Shown: positions 51,214-59,241 of the stretch, piece by piece
Layout of the letters: every line of letters begins with the position of its first letter
Numbering within the stretch: the stretch's first letter is position 1
From: Nocardioides currus
GTDB taxonomy: Bacteria; Actinomycetota; Actinomycetes; Propionibacteriales; Nocardioidaceae
Assembly (NCBI RefSeq): GCF_003057875.1
Contig: NZ_PYXZ01000001.1
Location: 744,001-808,000, forward strand
Length of the DNA stretch: 64,000 nucleotides
Reading direction: 5' to 3'
Position numbers and translations under genes: made by a program
Notes under the pieces: generated by a model
Seen by the model: the letters and a program-made list of their open reading frames with translations, nothing else
Database searches by the model: none
What the model was told of the DNA's origin: nothing

Positions 51214-52389
51214 TCAGCCGGCGCAGGCCCCGGTGTCGACCTCGGACTCCGAGGTGACCCCGCGCGCGGCGCTCTCGGAGACCTGCTCGGCTGTCAGCGC
51301 GTAGCCCGTGTCGGGGTCGGTGACCGACGCGGCGAAGACCATGCCGACGACGTCGCCGGACGAGTTCACGATCGGTCCGCCCGAGTTGCCCTGCCGGATC
51401 AGCGAGCGCAGCGAGAAGACGTCGCGCAGGACGGTGCCCTCGCCGTAGATGTCGGGCGAGCGCAGGCGCTGCTCGGCGCGGACCCGGCCGGTCTGGACGT
51501 CGTAGGGACCGTCCTGCGGATAGCCGAGCACGGCGACGCCGTCCTGCGCCTTCGCGTCCTGGTCGAAGACGAGGTGCGGCAGGTCGCCCTCGTCGAGCGC
51601 GAGCACCGCGACGTCGATCTCGGGGTTGTAGACGACGACCCGCGCGGGCACCGAGGACCCGTCGATCTCGACCTCGGGATCGTCGACGCCGGCGACGACG
51701 TGCGCGTTGGTCATCAGCCGGCCGGGCGCGAACAGGAACCCCGACCCCTCGACCCCGCTGCCGCAGTCGTTGCTGCCCCGCACCTTGAGCACGCTCGGCC
51801 CGGCCGCGAGGACGTCCGGGTCGGTGAGGAGACGCTGCGGGCCGGGAGCCACGCGGACGATCTGCTCGGGCGCGAAGGGCTCGAGGTAGCGCGGGAAGAA
51901 GGTGGTGCCGACCACGTTGTTGAAGGCGCCGAGCGCGTCGGAGGCCCGGTCGGGCAGCACGGAGTCGACCTCGGCGAGGACGGTGGAGTCGCGCACGATC
52001 GGGGTGATGCCGCCGATCCGCGAACCGGAGATGGCGACGCCGAGCGCCCACGAGACGAGCAGCACGGCGGCCGCGCTCAGCGCCGCGCCGCCGATCGCGT
52101 CGACCGCCCGGATGGGCTGCCACCGGATGCGGGCCCGGATCCGGGCGCCGACGTACTGCAGCAGCGCCTGGCCCAGGGACGCGGACAGGATGACGATGAA
52201 GAGCGCGCCGAGCGAGACCCACAGCGAGGGCGCCGCGTCGCCCAGCGCGATCGGCGCCAGCCAGACGCCGAGCAGCCCGCCGCACAGCAGGCCGGCGGTG
52301 GCGAAGGCGCCGGTGATGAAGCCCTGCCAGTACCCCGAGAGGGCGTAGACGCCCACCAGCGCCAGCAGGCACCAGTCGAGGATGTTCAC
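51214..52389 (-). CDS. marP: MarP-like membrane-anchored periplasmic serine protease
   Basis: 391 residues. The N-terminal 165 residues form a colicin-V-production-type membrane domain with four spans. The trypsin-like domain has 'LMTNAHVVAGVDDPEVEID' (His), 'PEIDVAVLALDEGD' (Asp) and 'IRQGNSGGPIVNSSGDVVGM' (catalytic Ser in G-N-S-G-G-P). Two cysteines, in 'NDCGSGVEG' and at the very C-terminus 'DTGACAG', match the regulatory disulfide of M. tuberculosis MarP (Rv3671c). It is needed for acid and oxidative stress resistance there. It is the last gene of the operon crp-side block nth-tlpA-NUDIX-marP. Confidence 0.92.
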   Translation of the reverse strand: MNILDWCLLALVGVYALSGYWQGFITGAFATAGLLCGGLLGVWLAPIALGDAAPSLWVSLGALFIVILSASLGQALLQYVGARIRARIRWQPIRAVDAIGGAALSAAAVLLVSWALGVAISGSRIGGITPIVRDSTVLAEVDSVLPDRASDALGAFNNVVGTTFFPRYLEPFAPEQIVRVAPGPQRLLTDPDVLAAGPSVLKVRGSNDCGSGVEGSGFLFAPGRLMTNAHVVAGVDDPEVEIDGSSVPARVVVYNPEIDVAVLALDEGDLPHLVFDQDAKAQDGVAVLGYPQDGPYDVQTGRVRAEQRLRSPDIYGEGTVLRDVFSLRSLIRQGNSGGPIVNSSGDVVGMVFAASVTDPDTGYALTAEQVSESAARGVTSESEVDTGACAG

Positions 52390-52395
52390 GAGCGG

Positions 52396-53097
52396 CTACT
52401 CCTCGAGGCGCGTGTTGGGCCGAACGGACTCGCTCGGTGTGGGATCACCATGCAGCATGTAGTCCGGCAGGTCACGCACCTGATCGGTGTCCCACTCGCG
52501 CGACCAACCGACGAAGTCGAAGAGCCGGGCGATGATGCCGGCAGTGAAGCCCCACAGGATGACGTCGCGATCGGGCCCGATCAGGAAGCCCGGACCGAGC
52601 CAGCCGGAGGGGTGGCGCACGTTGATCCGGTTGGCGGGGTCGAGCAGGTGGTCGATCTCGACGTGGTGGATCTCGTGCACCTCGTCGGGGCTGACCACGC
52701 TGACCTCGCCGCGGTGGCGCCAGTAGCCGAGGACCGGGGTGACCGCGAAGTTGGAGGGCGGCAGCCACAGCTCGGGCAGCTCGCCGAAGACCTCGATCTC
52801 GGTCGGGTCGAGCCCGATCTCCTCCTCGGCCTCGCGCAGCGCCGCCTCGAGCGCGCTCTCGCCGGGGTCGAGGCTGCCACCGGGGAAGGAGACCTGGCCG
52901 GGGTGCGAGCGCATGTGGTGGGCGCGCTCGGTCAGGAGGATCTCGCCGCGGCCGTCGCGGTCGGTGTCGGCGAAGAGCATCAGCACGGCACCGCGCCGGG
53001 CGTCGCCGTCCTCGGGCGGCATGAAGCGGGTCAGCTCGTGCACGGTGATCGAGTCGGCGGCCTCGACGATCGGCTCCAGCCAGGCGGGCAGGGTCAC
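52396..53097 (-). CDS. NUDIX hydrolase, CoA pyrophosphatase-like
   Basis: 233 residues. The Nudix box G-x5-E-x7-R-E-U-x-E-E-x-G-U is complete, starting 'GGSLDPGESALEAALREAEE' and ending EIGL. 'RAHHMRSHPGQVSFPGG' upstream is the CoA-type signature (NuCoA motif) of CoA/acyl-CoA pyrophosphatases such as YeaB. Its GTG start overlaps the tlpA-like gene's stop (four bases) and marP follows seven bases later, so the three genes form one operon. It probably hydrolyses CoA or oxidised CoA (inference from the motif). Confidence 0.9.
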   Translation of the reverse strand: MTLPAWLEPIVEAADSITVHELTRFMPPEDGDARRGAVLMLFADTDRDGRGEILLTERAHHMRSHPGQVSFPGGSLDPGESALEAALREAEEEIGLDPTEIEVFGELPELWLPPSNFAVTPVLGYWRHRGEVSVVSPDEVHEIHHVEIDHLLDPANRINVRHPSGWLGPGFLIGPDRDVILWGFTAGIIARLFDFVGWSREWDTDQVRDLPDYMLHGDPTPSESVRPNTRLEE

Positions 53098-53600
53098 AGC
53101 TGCACCCCGAGGTGCTCGTCGACCATGTCGACCAGCTCGTCGGCCGAGTCGATGACCACGGCCTCGACGTGCGTCAGGGTGCCGTCCTCGTCGACGAACG
53201 CTACATAGGGCAGCCCGCGCAGGAGGGGGAACCCGCCCTCGCCGTTGATGTCGCCGAGCTCATCGGTGACGAGCGGGTAGGTCACGCCCGACTCCTCGAC
53301 GAGCGCCCGCGCGCCCGCGGCGTCGGTGTCCTGGAAGTCGATGCCGAGCATGGCCACGCGATCGCCGTACGCCGCGTTGAACTCCTCGAGGACCGGCATC
53401 TCCTTGCGGCACGGGCCGCACCACGAGGCCCACACCGAGATGACGGCCGGGCCGGTGAAGTCGCCGAGGTCGACGTCCTCGGCGCCGTCGAACCCGGCCA
53501 GGGTGAGGTCGGGGAGGCGGTCGTCCTTCTCCGGAGGCGCGTCCGAGCAGCCCGCCAGGACCAGCGCCGCGCACACCGCGACCACCGCCGCTCGGATCAC
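53094..53600 (-). CDS. TlpA-family thioredoxin-like lipoprotein
   Basis: 168 residues from GTG 53600, which overlaps the nth stop (GTGA). The lead ends with the lipobox 'LVLAGC', so the protein is lipid-anchored outside the membrane. The thioredoxin fold has '[18 protein letters not shown]' with the W-C-G-P-C redox centre, and the cis-Pro loop '[12 protein letters not shown]'. Residues 86-95 ('[10 protein letters not shown]') are typical of TlpA/ResA. It reduces or oxidises exported thiols, perhaps including the MarP disulfide encoded two genes downstream (inference). The family matches Rv3673c. Confidence 0.9.
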   Translation of the reverse strand: MIRAAVVAVCAALVLAGCSDAPPEKDDRLPDLTLAGFDGAEDVDLGDFTGPAVISVWASWCGPCRKEMPVLEEFNAAYGDRVAMLGIDFQDTDAAGARALVEESGVTYPLVTDELGDINGEGGFPLLRGLPYVAFVDEDGTLTHVEAVVIDSADELVDMVDEHLGVQL

Positions 53601-54313
53601 GCCGGCCCCTGGGTCTTGACCAGCTTCTCGGCCTCGATCGGGTCGGTCGGCCCCTCGCCGTAGGACGGGCAGATCTTCGCGAGCGGGCAGGCGCCGCAGG
53701 CCGGCTTCTTGGCGTGGCAGCGCCGGCGGCCGTGCCAGATCAGGTGGTGGGACAGCATCGTCCAGTCGCGCTTGGGGAAGAGCGCGCCGACGGCGTGCTC
53801 GACCTTGACCGGGTCGGTCTCCTCGGTCCAGCCGAGCCGGCGGACCAGCCGGCCGAAGTGGGTGTCGACGGTGATGCCGGGGACGCCGAACGCGTTGCCC
53901 AGCACGACGTTGGCGGTCTTGCGACCGACCCCCGGCAGGGTCACCAGGTCGTCGAGTCGTCCCGGGACCTCGCCGTCGAACCGCTCGACGAGGGCCTGGC
54001 TGAGCTTGAGGAGCGACTCGGTCTTGGCCCGGAAGAAGCCGAGGGGGCCGATGATCTCCTCGAGCAGCTCGCGCGGCGCGCCGGCCATCGCGGTCGGGTC
54101 GGGGTAGGCCGCGAACAGGACCGGCCGGACCGCGTTGACCCGGCGGTCGGTGGTCTGGGCGCTCAGCACGGTGACGACGAGCAGCTGGAACGGGTCGTCG
54201 AAGTCGAGCTCGCAGTGGGCGTCGGGATAGGTCAGCGCGAGCAGCCGGTCGGCCTTGCGGGCGCGCCGCACCAGCGAGGTGTCCGGGGGCGCGGGGACGG
54301 GTCGGGCGGGCAC
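53597..54313 (-). CDS. nth: Endonuclease III
   Basis: 238 residues. Helix-hairpin-helix and active site: '[20 protein letters not shown]' with the catalytic Lys in G-V-G-R-K-T-A, and the Asp in '[13 protein letters not shown]'. The C-terminal cluster loop '[18 protein letters not shown]' supplies four cysteines for the 4Fe-4S cluster. It removes oxidised pyrimidines and cuts the strand (AP lyase). The '[11 protein letters not shown]' substrate-pocket motif is intact. It is divergent from crp, as in many actinobacteria. Confidence 0.95.
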   Translation of the reverse strand: MPARPVPAPPDTSLVRRARKADRLLALTYPDAHCELDFDDPFQLLVVTVLSAQTTDRRVNAVRPVLFAAYPDPTAMAGAPRELLEEIIGPLGFFRAKTESLLKLSQALVERFDGEVPGRLDDLVTLPGVGRKTANVVLGNAFGVPGITVDTHFGRLVRRLGWTEETDPVKVEHAVGALFPKRDWTMLSHHLIWHGRRRCHAKKPACGACPLAKICPSYGEGPTDPIEAEKLVKTQGPA

Positions 54314-54389
54314 GTGGGCAGCCTACGACCCACCACCGACGGCGGCGGGGCGGGCCGACGTGCGGTCCGATCGGCCCCCGATGGGCCGC

Positions 54390-54413
54390 TGTGACCCAAA
54401 CCACGGCTAGGAT
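54390..54413 (+). promoter_or_regulatory. crp promoter with partial CRP site
   Basis: TAGGAT at 54408-54413 is a good -10 box. TGTGA-CCCAAA-CCACG at 54390-54405 matches 8 of 10 conserved bases of the CRP consensus and would cover the spacer and part of the -35 region, which suggests negative autoregulation. The leader of about 55 bases ends with GGAGGA at 54464-54469. Confidence 0.45.
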
Positions 54414-54475
54414 TCCCCTCACGTGTGCCGAGGCGATCGGGACGACCAGGCAAGCCCAGAGGTTGGAGGACACCG

Positions 54476-55153
54476 GTGGACAACGACGTGTTGCGTCAGG
54501 CTCCGCTGTTCAGCGCGCTCGACGACGAGGCGGCCACCGCGCTGCGCAACTCGATGGCCGAGACCAGGCTGCGCCGCGGCGACGTGTTGTTCCACGAGGG
54601 CGACTCCGGCGACAAGCTCTACATCGTCGCCGAGGGCAAGGTGAAGCTCGGCCGATCCTCCGCTGACGGCCGGGAGAACCTCCTCGCGATCATGGGCCCC
54701 GGCCAGATGTTCGGCGAGCTCTCGCTCTTCGACCCCGGGCCGCGCTCGGCGACCGTCACCGCCGTCACCGACGCCACCTTCGCCTCCCTGTCCCACGAGG
54801 ACCTCCTGCGCTGGCTCGACGGTCGCCCGATCGTCGCCCGCGGCCTGCTCTCGCAGCTCGCCGCCCGGCTGCGCAAGTCCAACGACGTCGTCGCCGACCT
54901 CGTCTTCTCCGACGTCCCGGGGCGCGTCGCCAAGGCGCTCCTCGACCTCGCCGACCGCTTCGGCCGCACCGCCGACGACGGCGTCCACGTCCACCACGAC
55001 CTCACCCAGGAGGAGCTCGCCCAGCTGGTCGGCGCCTCCCGCGAGACGGTCAACAAGGCGCTCGCCGACTTCGCCTCGCGCGGCTGGCTGCGCCTCGAGC
55101 CCCGCTCGGTCGTGATCATGGACGTCGAGCGGCTCTCGCGCCGCGCCCGCTGA
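54476..55153 (+). CDS. crp: Crp/Fnr-family transcriptional regulator (cAMP receptor protein type)
   Basis: Start GTG 54476, seven bases after GGAGGA, gives 225 residues and the standard N-terminus 'DNDVLRQAPLFSALDDEA'. The cyclic-nucleotide domain holds 'GDSGDKLYIVAEGKVKLG' and the phosphate-binding cassette 'MFGELSLFDPGPRSATVTA', with Glu and Arg placed for cAMP. The HTH is 'LTQEELAQLVGASRETVNKA'. It matches M. tuberculosis Crp (Rv3676). CRP-like sites are visible upstream of hppA, of the DUF485/actP operon and of crp itself. Confidence 0.94.
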   Translation: MDNDVLRQAPLFSALDDEAATALRNSMAETRLRRGDVLFHEGDSGDKLYIVAEGKVKLGRSSADGRENLLAIMGPGQMFGELSLFDPGPRSATVTAVTDATFASLSHEDLLRWLDGRPIVARGLLSQLAARLRKSNDVVADLVFSDVPGRVAKALLDLADRFGRTADDGVHVHHDLTQEELAQLVGASRETVNKALADFASRGWLRLEPRSVVIMDVERLSRRAR

Positions 55154-55160
55154 CCTGCGC

Positions 55161-56180
55161 ATGAGCCTGGCCCCCGAGGAGTTCGCTCCCGCGGGGGTCT
55201 TCCTCAACTCCGCCACGCTCGGGCTCGCGCCGCGGCGCAGCGTCACCGCGATGCGGTTGTACGAGGACTCGCGGCTGGCCGGGACGGTCGACGCGGTGTC
55301 GATCGACGCGTACGTCGAGCGCGGCCGCGCCTGCTTCGCCGCCCTGCTCGGTCGTGACCCGAGCGAGGTCGCGACCGGCTCCCAGGCCAGCCAGTTCGTC
55401 GGGCTGGTCGCCGCCTCGCTCGCCCCGGGCAGCGTGGTGCTCGCCGCCGAGGAGGACTTCACCTCGGTCCTCTTCCCGTTCCTGCGGGCCGACGTCGCCG
55501 TACGCCTCGTGCCGCTCGAGCGCCTGATCGACTCGATCACGCCCGACGTCGACCTGGTCGCTGTGTCGGCGGTGCAGTCGGCCGACGGACGGCTGCTCGA
55601 CCTCTTCGCCCTCGCCACGTCCGCGGAGGCCGCGGGTGCCCTGACGCTGGTCGACGTGACCCAGGCCGCGGGCTGGCTGCCGTTGACCCACCTCCGTGCC
55701 GACTACGTCGTGGGCGGGGGCTACAAGTGGCTGCTCGGCCCGCGCGGCACCTGCTTCCTCGCGGTCGGCCCGAGCGCTCCGCCGCTGCCGGAGCTCGCCG
55801 CGGGGTGGTACGCCGGGGCATCGCGCTGGGACTCGATCTACGGTCCACCGCTCCGGCTGGCCGACGACGCCCGCCGCTACGACCTCTCCCCCGCCTGGGG
55901 ATGCTGGGTCGGTCATGCGCCGGCGCTGCAGCTGCTCCTGGACATCGGGATCGACCGGATCCACACCCACGACCTCGCGCTGGCCAACGCGTTCCGCGAC
56001 GGCCTCGGGCTGCCCGCCGGCGACTCCGCGATCGTCTCCGTCCCGGCGCCGTCCGACATCGCCGAGCGGCTGGCGCAGGCTGGCATCCAGGCCGCGGTCC
56101 GCGCCGGACGGCTCCGGCTGTCGTTCCACCTCTACAACTCCGAGTCCGACGTGGAGGCCGCGCTCCGCACGCTGGGCTGA
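55161..56180 (+). CDS. PLP-dependent aminotransferase class V-fold protein
   Basis: 339 residues. The PLP lysine lies in 'DYVVGGGYKWLLGPRGTCF', the Asp/Gln pair in 'LTLVDVTQAAGWLP' contacts the cofactor ring, and the start 'FLNSATLGLAPRRSVTAM' resembles the N-terminus of the cysteine desulfurase / isopenicillin epimerase group. It lacks a visible active-site Cys loop, so sulfur transfer is unlikely. The substrate is unknown. It starts eight bases after crp and is probably co-transcribed with it. Confidence 0.82.
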   Translation: MSLAPEEFAPAGVFLNSATLGLAPRRSVTAMRLYEDSRLAGTVDAVSIDAYVERGRACFAALLGRDPSEVATGSQASQFVGLVAASLAPGSVVLAAEEDFTSVLFPFLRADVAVRLVPLERLIDSITPDVDLVAVSAVQSADGRLLDLFALATSAEAAGALTLVDVTQAAGWLPLTHLRADYVVGGGYKWLLGPRGTCFLAVGPSAPPLPELAAGWYAGASRWDSIYGPPLRLADDARRYDLSPAWGCWVGHAPALQLLLDIGIDRIHTHDLALANAFRDGLGLPAGDSAIVSVPAPSDIAERLAQAGIQAAVRAGRLRLSFHLYNSESDVEAALRTLG

Positions 56181-56191
56181 GACGGCCACCT

Positions 56192-56219
56192 CGTCGGACG
56201 TCGTGCGGGACGTCCGACG
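56192..56219. terminator. Hairpin between convergent genes
   Basis: CGTCGGACGTC (56192-56202) pairs perfectly with GACGTCCGACG (56209-56219) around a 6-base loop, twelve bases past the stop of the PLP enzyme gene. A third copy of GTCGGACGTC lies at 56246-56255 and may form an alternative stem. Confidence 0.72.
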
Positions 56220-56280
56220 CCCCGGTCGTCCGGGCGACCACACCGTCGGACGTCCCGGCGTGCGCCCGACGACCCGTCGC

Positions 56281-56808
56281 CTACGCGGAGGGGTCGCGCC
56301 CCGCGAACGCCGCGAGCCGGTCGTACGCCCCGGCGTCCTCGGCGACGGACACCGCGGGCGCGAACACCGAGCCGCGGTTGTCGTCGGTCAGTCCCTGCTG
56401 CATCGCGGCGAGCCCCGCCTCGGCGACCTCGTCGTCCAGCTCGACGTCGCGGCCCAGCGCCCGGGCGAGGTCCCACGTGTGGACCGCCATCTCCGCGACC
56501 TGGAAGCCGGCGCCGGCCGCCTGGTCGGCGGGCTGGCCGTGCCAGTGGTGGATCAGGTCGTCGGCGCCCGCCCGGAAGGTGGTCGCCCACGCGCCGTCCG
56601 GGATGGCGGCCGGGGCCGCGAAGTCGACCTCCTCGCCGCGCGCCATCTGCAGGAACCGACCCGGCCCGGAGGCGAGGTGCGAGGCGAGGTCGCGCACCGA
56701 CCACTCCCCGCACGGTGTCGGCTTGTCGAGGTCCTCGGCGTGCACGGTGGCGAGCACGTCGCCGGCCTGGTCGAGTGCGCGGGAGAGGGTGACGACGGGC
56801 TCGGTCAT
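56281..56808 (-). CDS. TIGR03086-type mycothiol-dependent / maleylpyruvate isomerase N-domain protein
   Basis: 175 residues from ATG 56808. 'DKPTPCGEWSVRDLASHL' is the DinB-like metal-binding signature of the MDMPI N-terminal family, with the metal His in A-S-H-L; further His ligands are in 'DDLIHHWHGQ' and 'MAVHTWDLARALG'. Such proteins use mycothiol, the main thiol of actinobacteria, in isomerisation or detoxification. The exact reaction is unknown. It is convergent with the PLP gene. Confidence 0.85.
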   Translation of the reverse strand: MTEPVVTLSRALDQAGDVLATVHAEDLDKPTPCGEWSVRDLASHLASGPGRFLQMARGEEVDFAAPAAIPDGAWATTFRAGADDLIHHWHGQPADQAAGAGFQVAEMAVHTWDLARALGRDVELDDEVAEAGLAAMQQGLTDDNRGSVFAPAVSVAEDAGAYDRLAAFAGRDPSA

Positions 56809-56848
56809 GCTCGTCACGCTAGGCCGAGACCCGGCCGACCACAACGGG

Positions 56849-57625
56849 TCAGGACGACTCGAGGTGGGCCAGCTGTGCGCGCACGGAGAGCTCGGCCGCG
56901 CCCCAGAGGACCGGGTCGACGTCGGCGTACACGACCTCGACGACCCGCCGCGCCAGGTCGTCCGACGGCGGGAGCGTCGCGACGGCGTCGCGGACCTGCT
57001 CGAGGCGCGTACGGCGATGGGCGATGTAGTAGTCGAGGGCGCCGAGCGCGTCGTCGATGACGGGTCCGTGGCCCGGCCAGATCGAGCCGATGCCCTGCGA
57101 GTCGCACAGGGCGTGCAGCCGGTCGAGCGAGTCGAGGTAGGCCCCGAGCGACCCGTCGGGATGGGCCACGACCGTGGTGCCGCGACCCAGCACGGTGTCG
57201 CCGGTCAGCACGGCCGACTCCGAGGGCAGGACGAAGGAGAGCGAGTCGGCGGTGTGGCCGGGGGTCGCGACGACGTGCACCTCGAGGTCGCCGACGGTGA
57301 CGACGTCACCGGCGCCCAGACCCTCGGAACCGAGGCGGAAGGCGGGATCCAGAGCCCGCACGCCGCACCCGTGCCGCTCGGCGAACTCCTTCGCCGCCTC
57401 GCTGTGGTCGAGGTGGTGGTGGGTCAGCAGCACTCCGACCACGTCCTGGCCGACGTCCGAGACCGCGGCGAGGTGGGACTCGATCGACGGCCCGGGGTCG
57501 ATGACGAGTGACCGCGAGCCGGACGACAGCACCCAGGTGTTGGTGCCGTCGAGGGTCATCAGGTCGGCGTTGGGCGCCAGCACGCAGGTGGCCGCCGACC
57601 CGAAGGTCCCGCCGGTCCAGCTCAC
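56849..57625 (-). CDS. MBL-fold metallo-hydrolase (Rv3677c-like)
   Basis: 258 residues. Metal motif 'VLLTHHHLDHSEAAKEF' (H-x-H-x-D-H), 'VVATPGHTADSLSFVL' (His), 'AVLTGDTVLGRGT' (Asp) and 'SIWPGHGPVI' (His) are all in order. The C-terminal 'IAHRRTRLEQVRDAVA' helix followed by a small winged domain resembles LACTB2-type hydrolases/endoribonucleases. The start 'PNADLMTLDGTNTWVL' fits the subfamily. It matches the gene after crp in M. tuberculosis. Confidence 0.9.
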   Translation of the reverse strand: MSWTGGTFGSAATCVLAPNADLMTLDGTNTWVLSSGSRSLVIDPGPSIESHLAAVSDVGQDVVGVLLTHHHLDHSEAAKEFAERHGCGVRALDPAFRLGSEGLGAGDVVTVGDLEVHVVATPGHTADSLSFVLPSESAVLTGDTVLGRGTTVVAHPDGSLGAYLDSLDRLHALCDSQGIGSIWPGHGPVIDDALGALDYYIAHRRTRLEQVRDAVATLPPSDDLARRVVEVVYADVDPVLWGAAELSVRAQLAHLESS

Positions 57626-57689
57626 TCGGGGTCCCCGCGGCGTTGTGCGGAGGATCGCAGCGGAGGAGCAGAACGTCGTGGGGTGAAGT

Positions 57690-58538
57690 TCACCTGGACT
57701 CCATCAGGGACAGGTAGGCGGGCGGGGTGGAGAGCACGAAGTCGTCGCCGTCCGAGATCACCTCGGGGGTGAACATGTCGACGGTGCGCGACCCGGCCGC
57801 GGCCAGGGCGGAGGTCGAGTCGGGGTACTGACCGGCCTCCAGGCAGGTGAGGTAGGTCGGCGGCAGCATCAGCATCTCGCCGGCCTCGACCGCCTCGACG
57901 GCGGACAGGGCGGGCAGCCAGGTGACCGACGACGACTCCGACGACACGTCGCGGGTGACCTGCGAGCCCGGCAGGGCGGCGACGAAGAACCACGTGCGGT
58001 AGCGCTTCGGCTCGAAGACCGGCGTCAGCCAGCCCGACCAGGCGCCGAGCAGGTCGGTGCGCAGGACCAGCCCGCGGCGTACGAGGAAGTCGGTCATCGA
58101 CAGCTCGCGCGACTCCAGCGCGAACCGGTCGGCCTCCCAGTCGTCGCCGGTGGTGTCGTCGACGACCGTGTCGGCGGACGGTCCGGCCAGCAGCACGCCC
58201 GACTCCTCGAAGGTCTCGCGCACGGCCGCGCACACCAGCGCCCGCGCCAGGGACGGCTCGCAGCCCAGCGTGGTCGCCCAGTCCTCGACCGAGGGACCGG
58301 CCCAGGCCACGTCCTCGGCGAAGTCGCGCGGGTCGACCCCGCCACCCGGGAAGACGCACATCCCGGCCGCGAAGGCCATCGTGGTCTGACGGCGCAGGAG
58401 GTAGACCTCCGGTCCCGACGCGCCGTCGCGCAGCAGCACGACAGTGGCGGCGTTGCGCGGCTCGGCCGGCGTGGCCTCACCGGCCGCGTAGGACCGCGCC
58501 TGGTCGACGAACGACTGCGGCAGCGGAGGGCGCTTCAC
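57690..58538 (-). CDS. NUDIX-fold hydrolase
   Basis: 282 residues from GTG 58538; earlier frames run into ridA. The Nudix region has 'MCVFPGGGVDPRDF' followed by an inserted stretch of about 30 residues and 'CAAVRETFEESGVLLAG' (R-E-x-x-E-E-x-G). The insertion between the glycine and the glutamate helix is normal for the NUDT19/RHS-like subgroup of CoA-processing enzymes. The substrate may be CoA or an acyl-CoA (inference). It follows ridA after two bases and is probably in the same operon. Confidence 0.85.
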   Translation of the reverse strand: MKRPPLPQSFVDQARSYAAGEATPAEPRNAATVVLLRDGASGPEVYLLRRQTTMAFAAGMCVFPGGGVDPRDFAEDVAWAGPSVEDWATTLGCEPSLARALVCAAVRETFEESGVLLAGPSADTVVDDTTGDDWEADRFALESRELSMTDFLVRRGLVLRTDLLGAWSGWLTPVFEPKRYRTWFFVAALPGSQVTRDVSSESSSVTWLPALSAVEAVEAGEMLMLPPTYLTCLEAGQYPDSTSALAAAGSRTVDMFTPEVISDGDDFVLSTPPAYLSLMESR

Positions 58539-58540
58539 GC

Positions 58541-59002
58541 TCAGTCGGCGACTTCGACGATCAGCTCGACCTCGACCGGCACGTCGAGGGGGAGCACCGA
58601 CACGCCGACCGCCGAGCGGGCGTGGCGCCCGAGGTCGCCGAAGACCTCGCCGAGGAACTCCGACGCGCCGTTGGCGATCTTCGGCTGGCCGGTGAAGTCC
58701 GGCGTCGACGACACGAACACGACCGCCTTCACGACGCGGGTGATGTTGTCGAGCGAGCCGATCTCGGCGCGGATCGCGGCGAGCGCGTTGAGGGCGCACT
58801 GCCGCGCGCACTCGTAGCCCTCCTCCTCGGTGACCGAGCCGCCCAGCTTGCCGACCGCGATCATCTCGCCGTCGCGGGCCGGGAGCTGGCCGGCGGTGTA
58901 GACGAGGTTGCCGGCCCGGACGGCCGGGATGTACGCCGCGAGCGGCGGGACCACGGACGGGACCGTGATCCCCATCGACTCGAGCGTCGCCTCGGCGCCC
59001 AT
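58541..59002 (-). CDS. RidA/YjgF-family protein
   Basis: 153 residues from ATG 59002, which shares one base with the stop of the DUF4177 gene (TGATG). Family features: 'PAVRAGNLVYTAGQLPARDG', 'CALNALAAIRAEIG' and 'RSAVGVSVLPLDVPVEVELI' with the C-terminal strand. The strict RidA arginine position before the final V-E-(I/V)-E ('ARSAVGV...') is replaced, as in the Rid4-7 / Rv3678c-like groups, so imine deaminase activity is uncertain. Confidence 0.87.
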   Translation of the reverse strand: MGAEATLESMGITVPSVVPPLAAYIPAVRAGNLVYTAGQLPARDGEMIAVGKLGGSVTEEEGYECARQCALNALAAIRAEIGSLDNITRVVKAVVFVSSTPDFTGQPKIANGASEFLGEVFGDLGRHARSAVGVSVLPLDVPVEVELIVEVAD

Positions 59003-59160
59003 CAGGAGTCGGCCTTGGGTCGCTTGAGGAAGGCCACGAGACCGCCCTGGGCGTTGGTGTGGATCGCCACCAGCTCCCACCCGTCCTGGCCGAAGTTGTT
59101 GAGCATCAGCGCTTCGTTGTGGAGCGGAATCGGCGCCACCTGGTAGTCCCACTTCGTCAT
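59002..59160 (-). CDS. Small DUF4177-like protein
   Basis: 52 residues from ATG 59160. 'WDYQVAPIPLHNEALMLNNF' followed by 'GQDGWELVAIHTNAQGGLVA' and the tail 'FLKRPKA' match DUF4177, where G-x-(D/E)-G-W-E-L-V is the hallmark. TAGGGT at 59173-59168 lies seven bases upstream, so the mRNA is probably leaderless. It is the first gene of an operon with ridA and the NUDIX gene. The function is unknown. Confidence 0.85.
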   Translation of the reverse strand: MTKWDYQVAPIPLHNEALMLNNFGQDGWELVAIHTNAQGGLVAFLKRPKADS

Positions 59161-59241
59161 GGCTCGCACCCTACTCGGGACGGACCCGGGTCCTCCCGTG
59201 GGCTGACGCCGCGACCGAGCCCGTGCGTCTACCGTTCCGGC

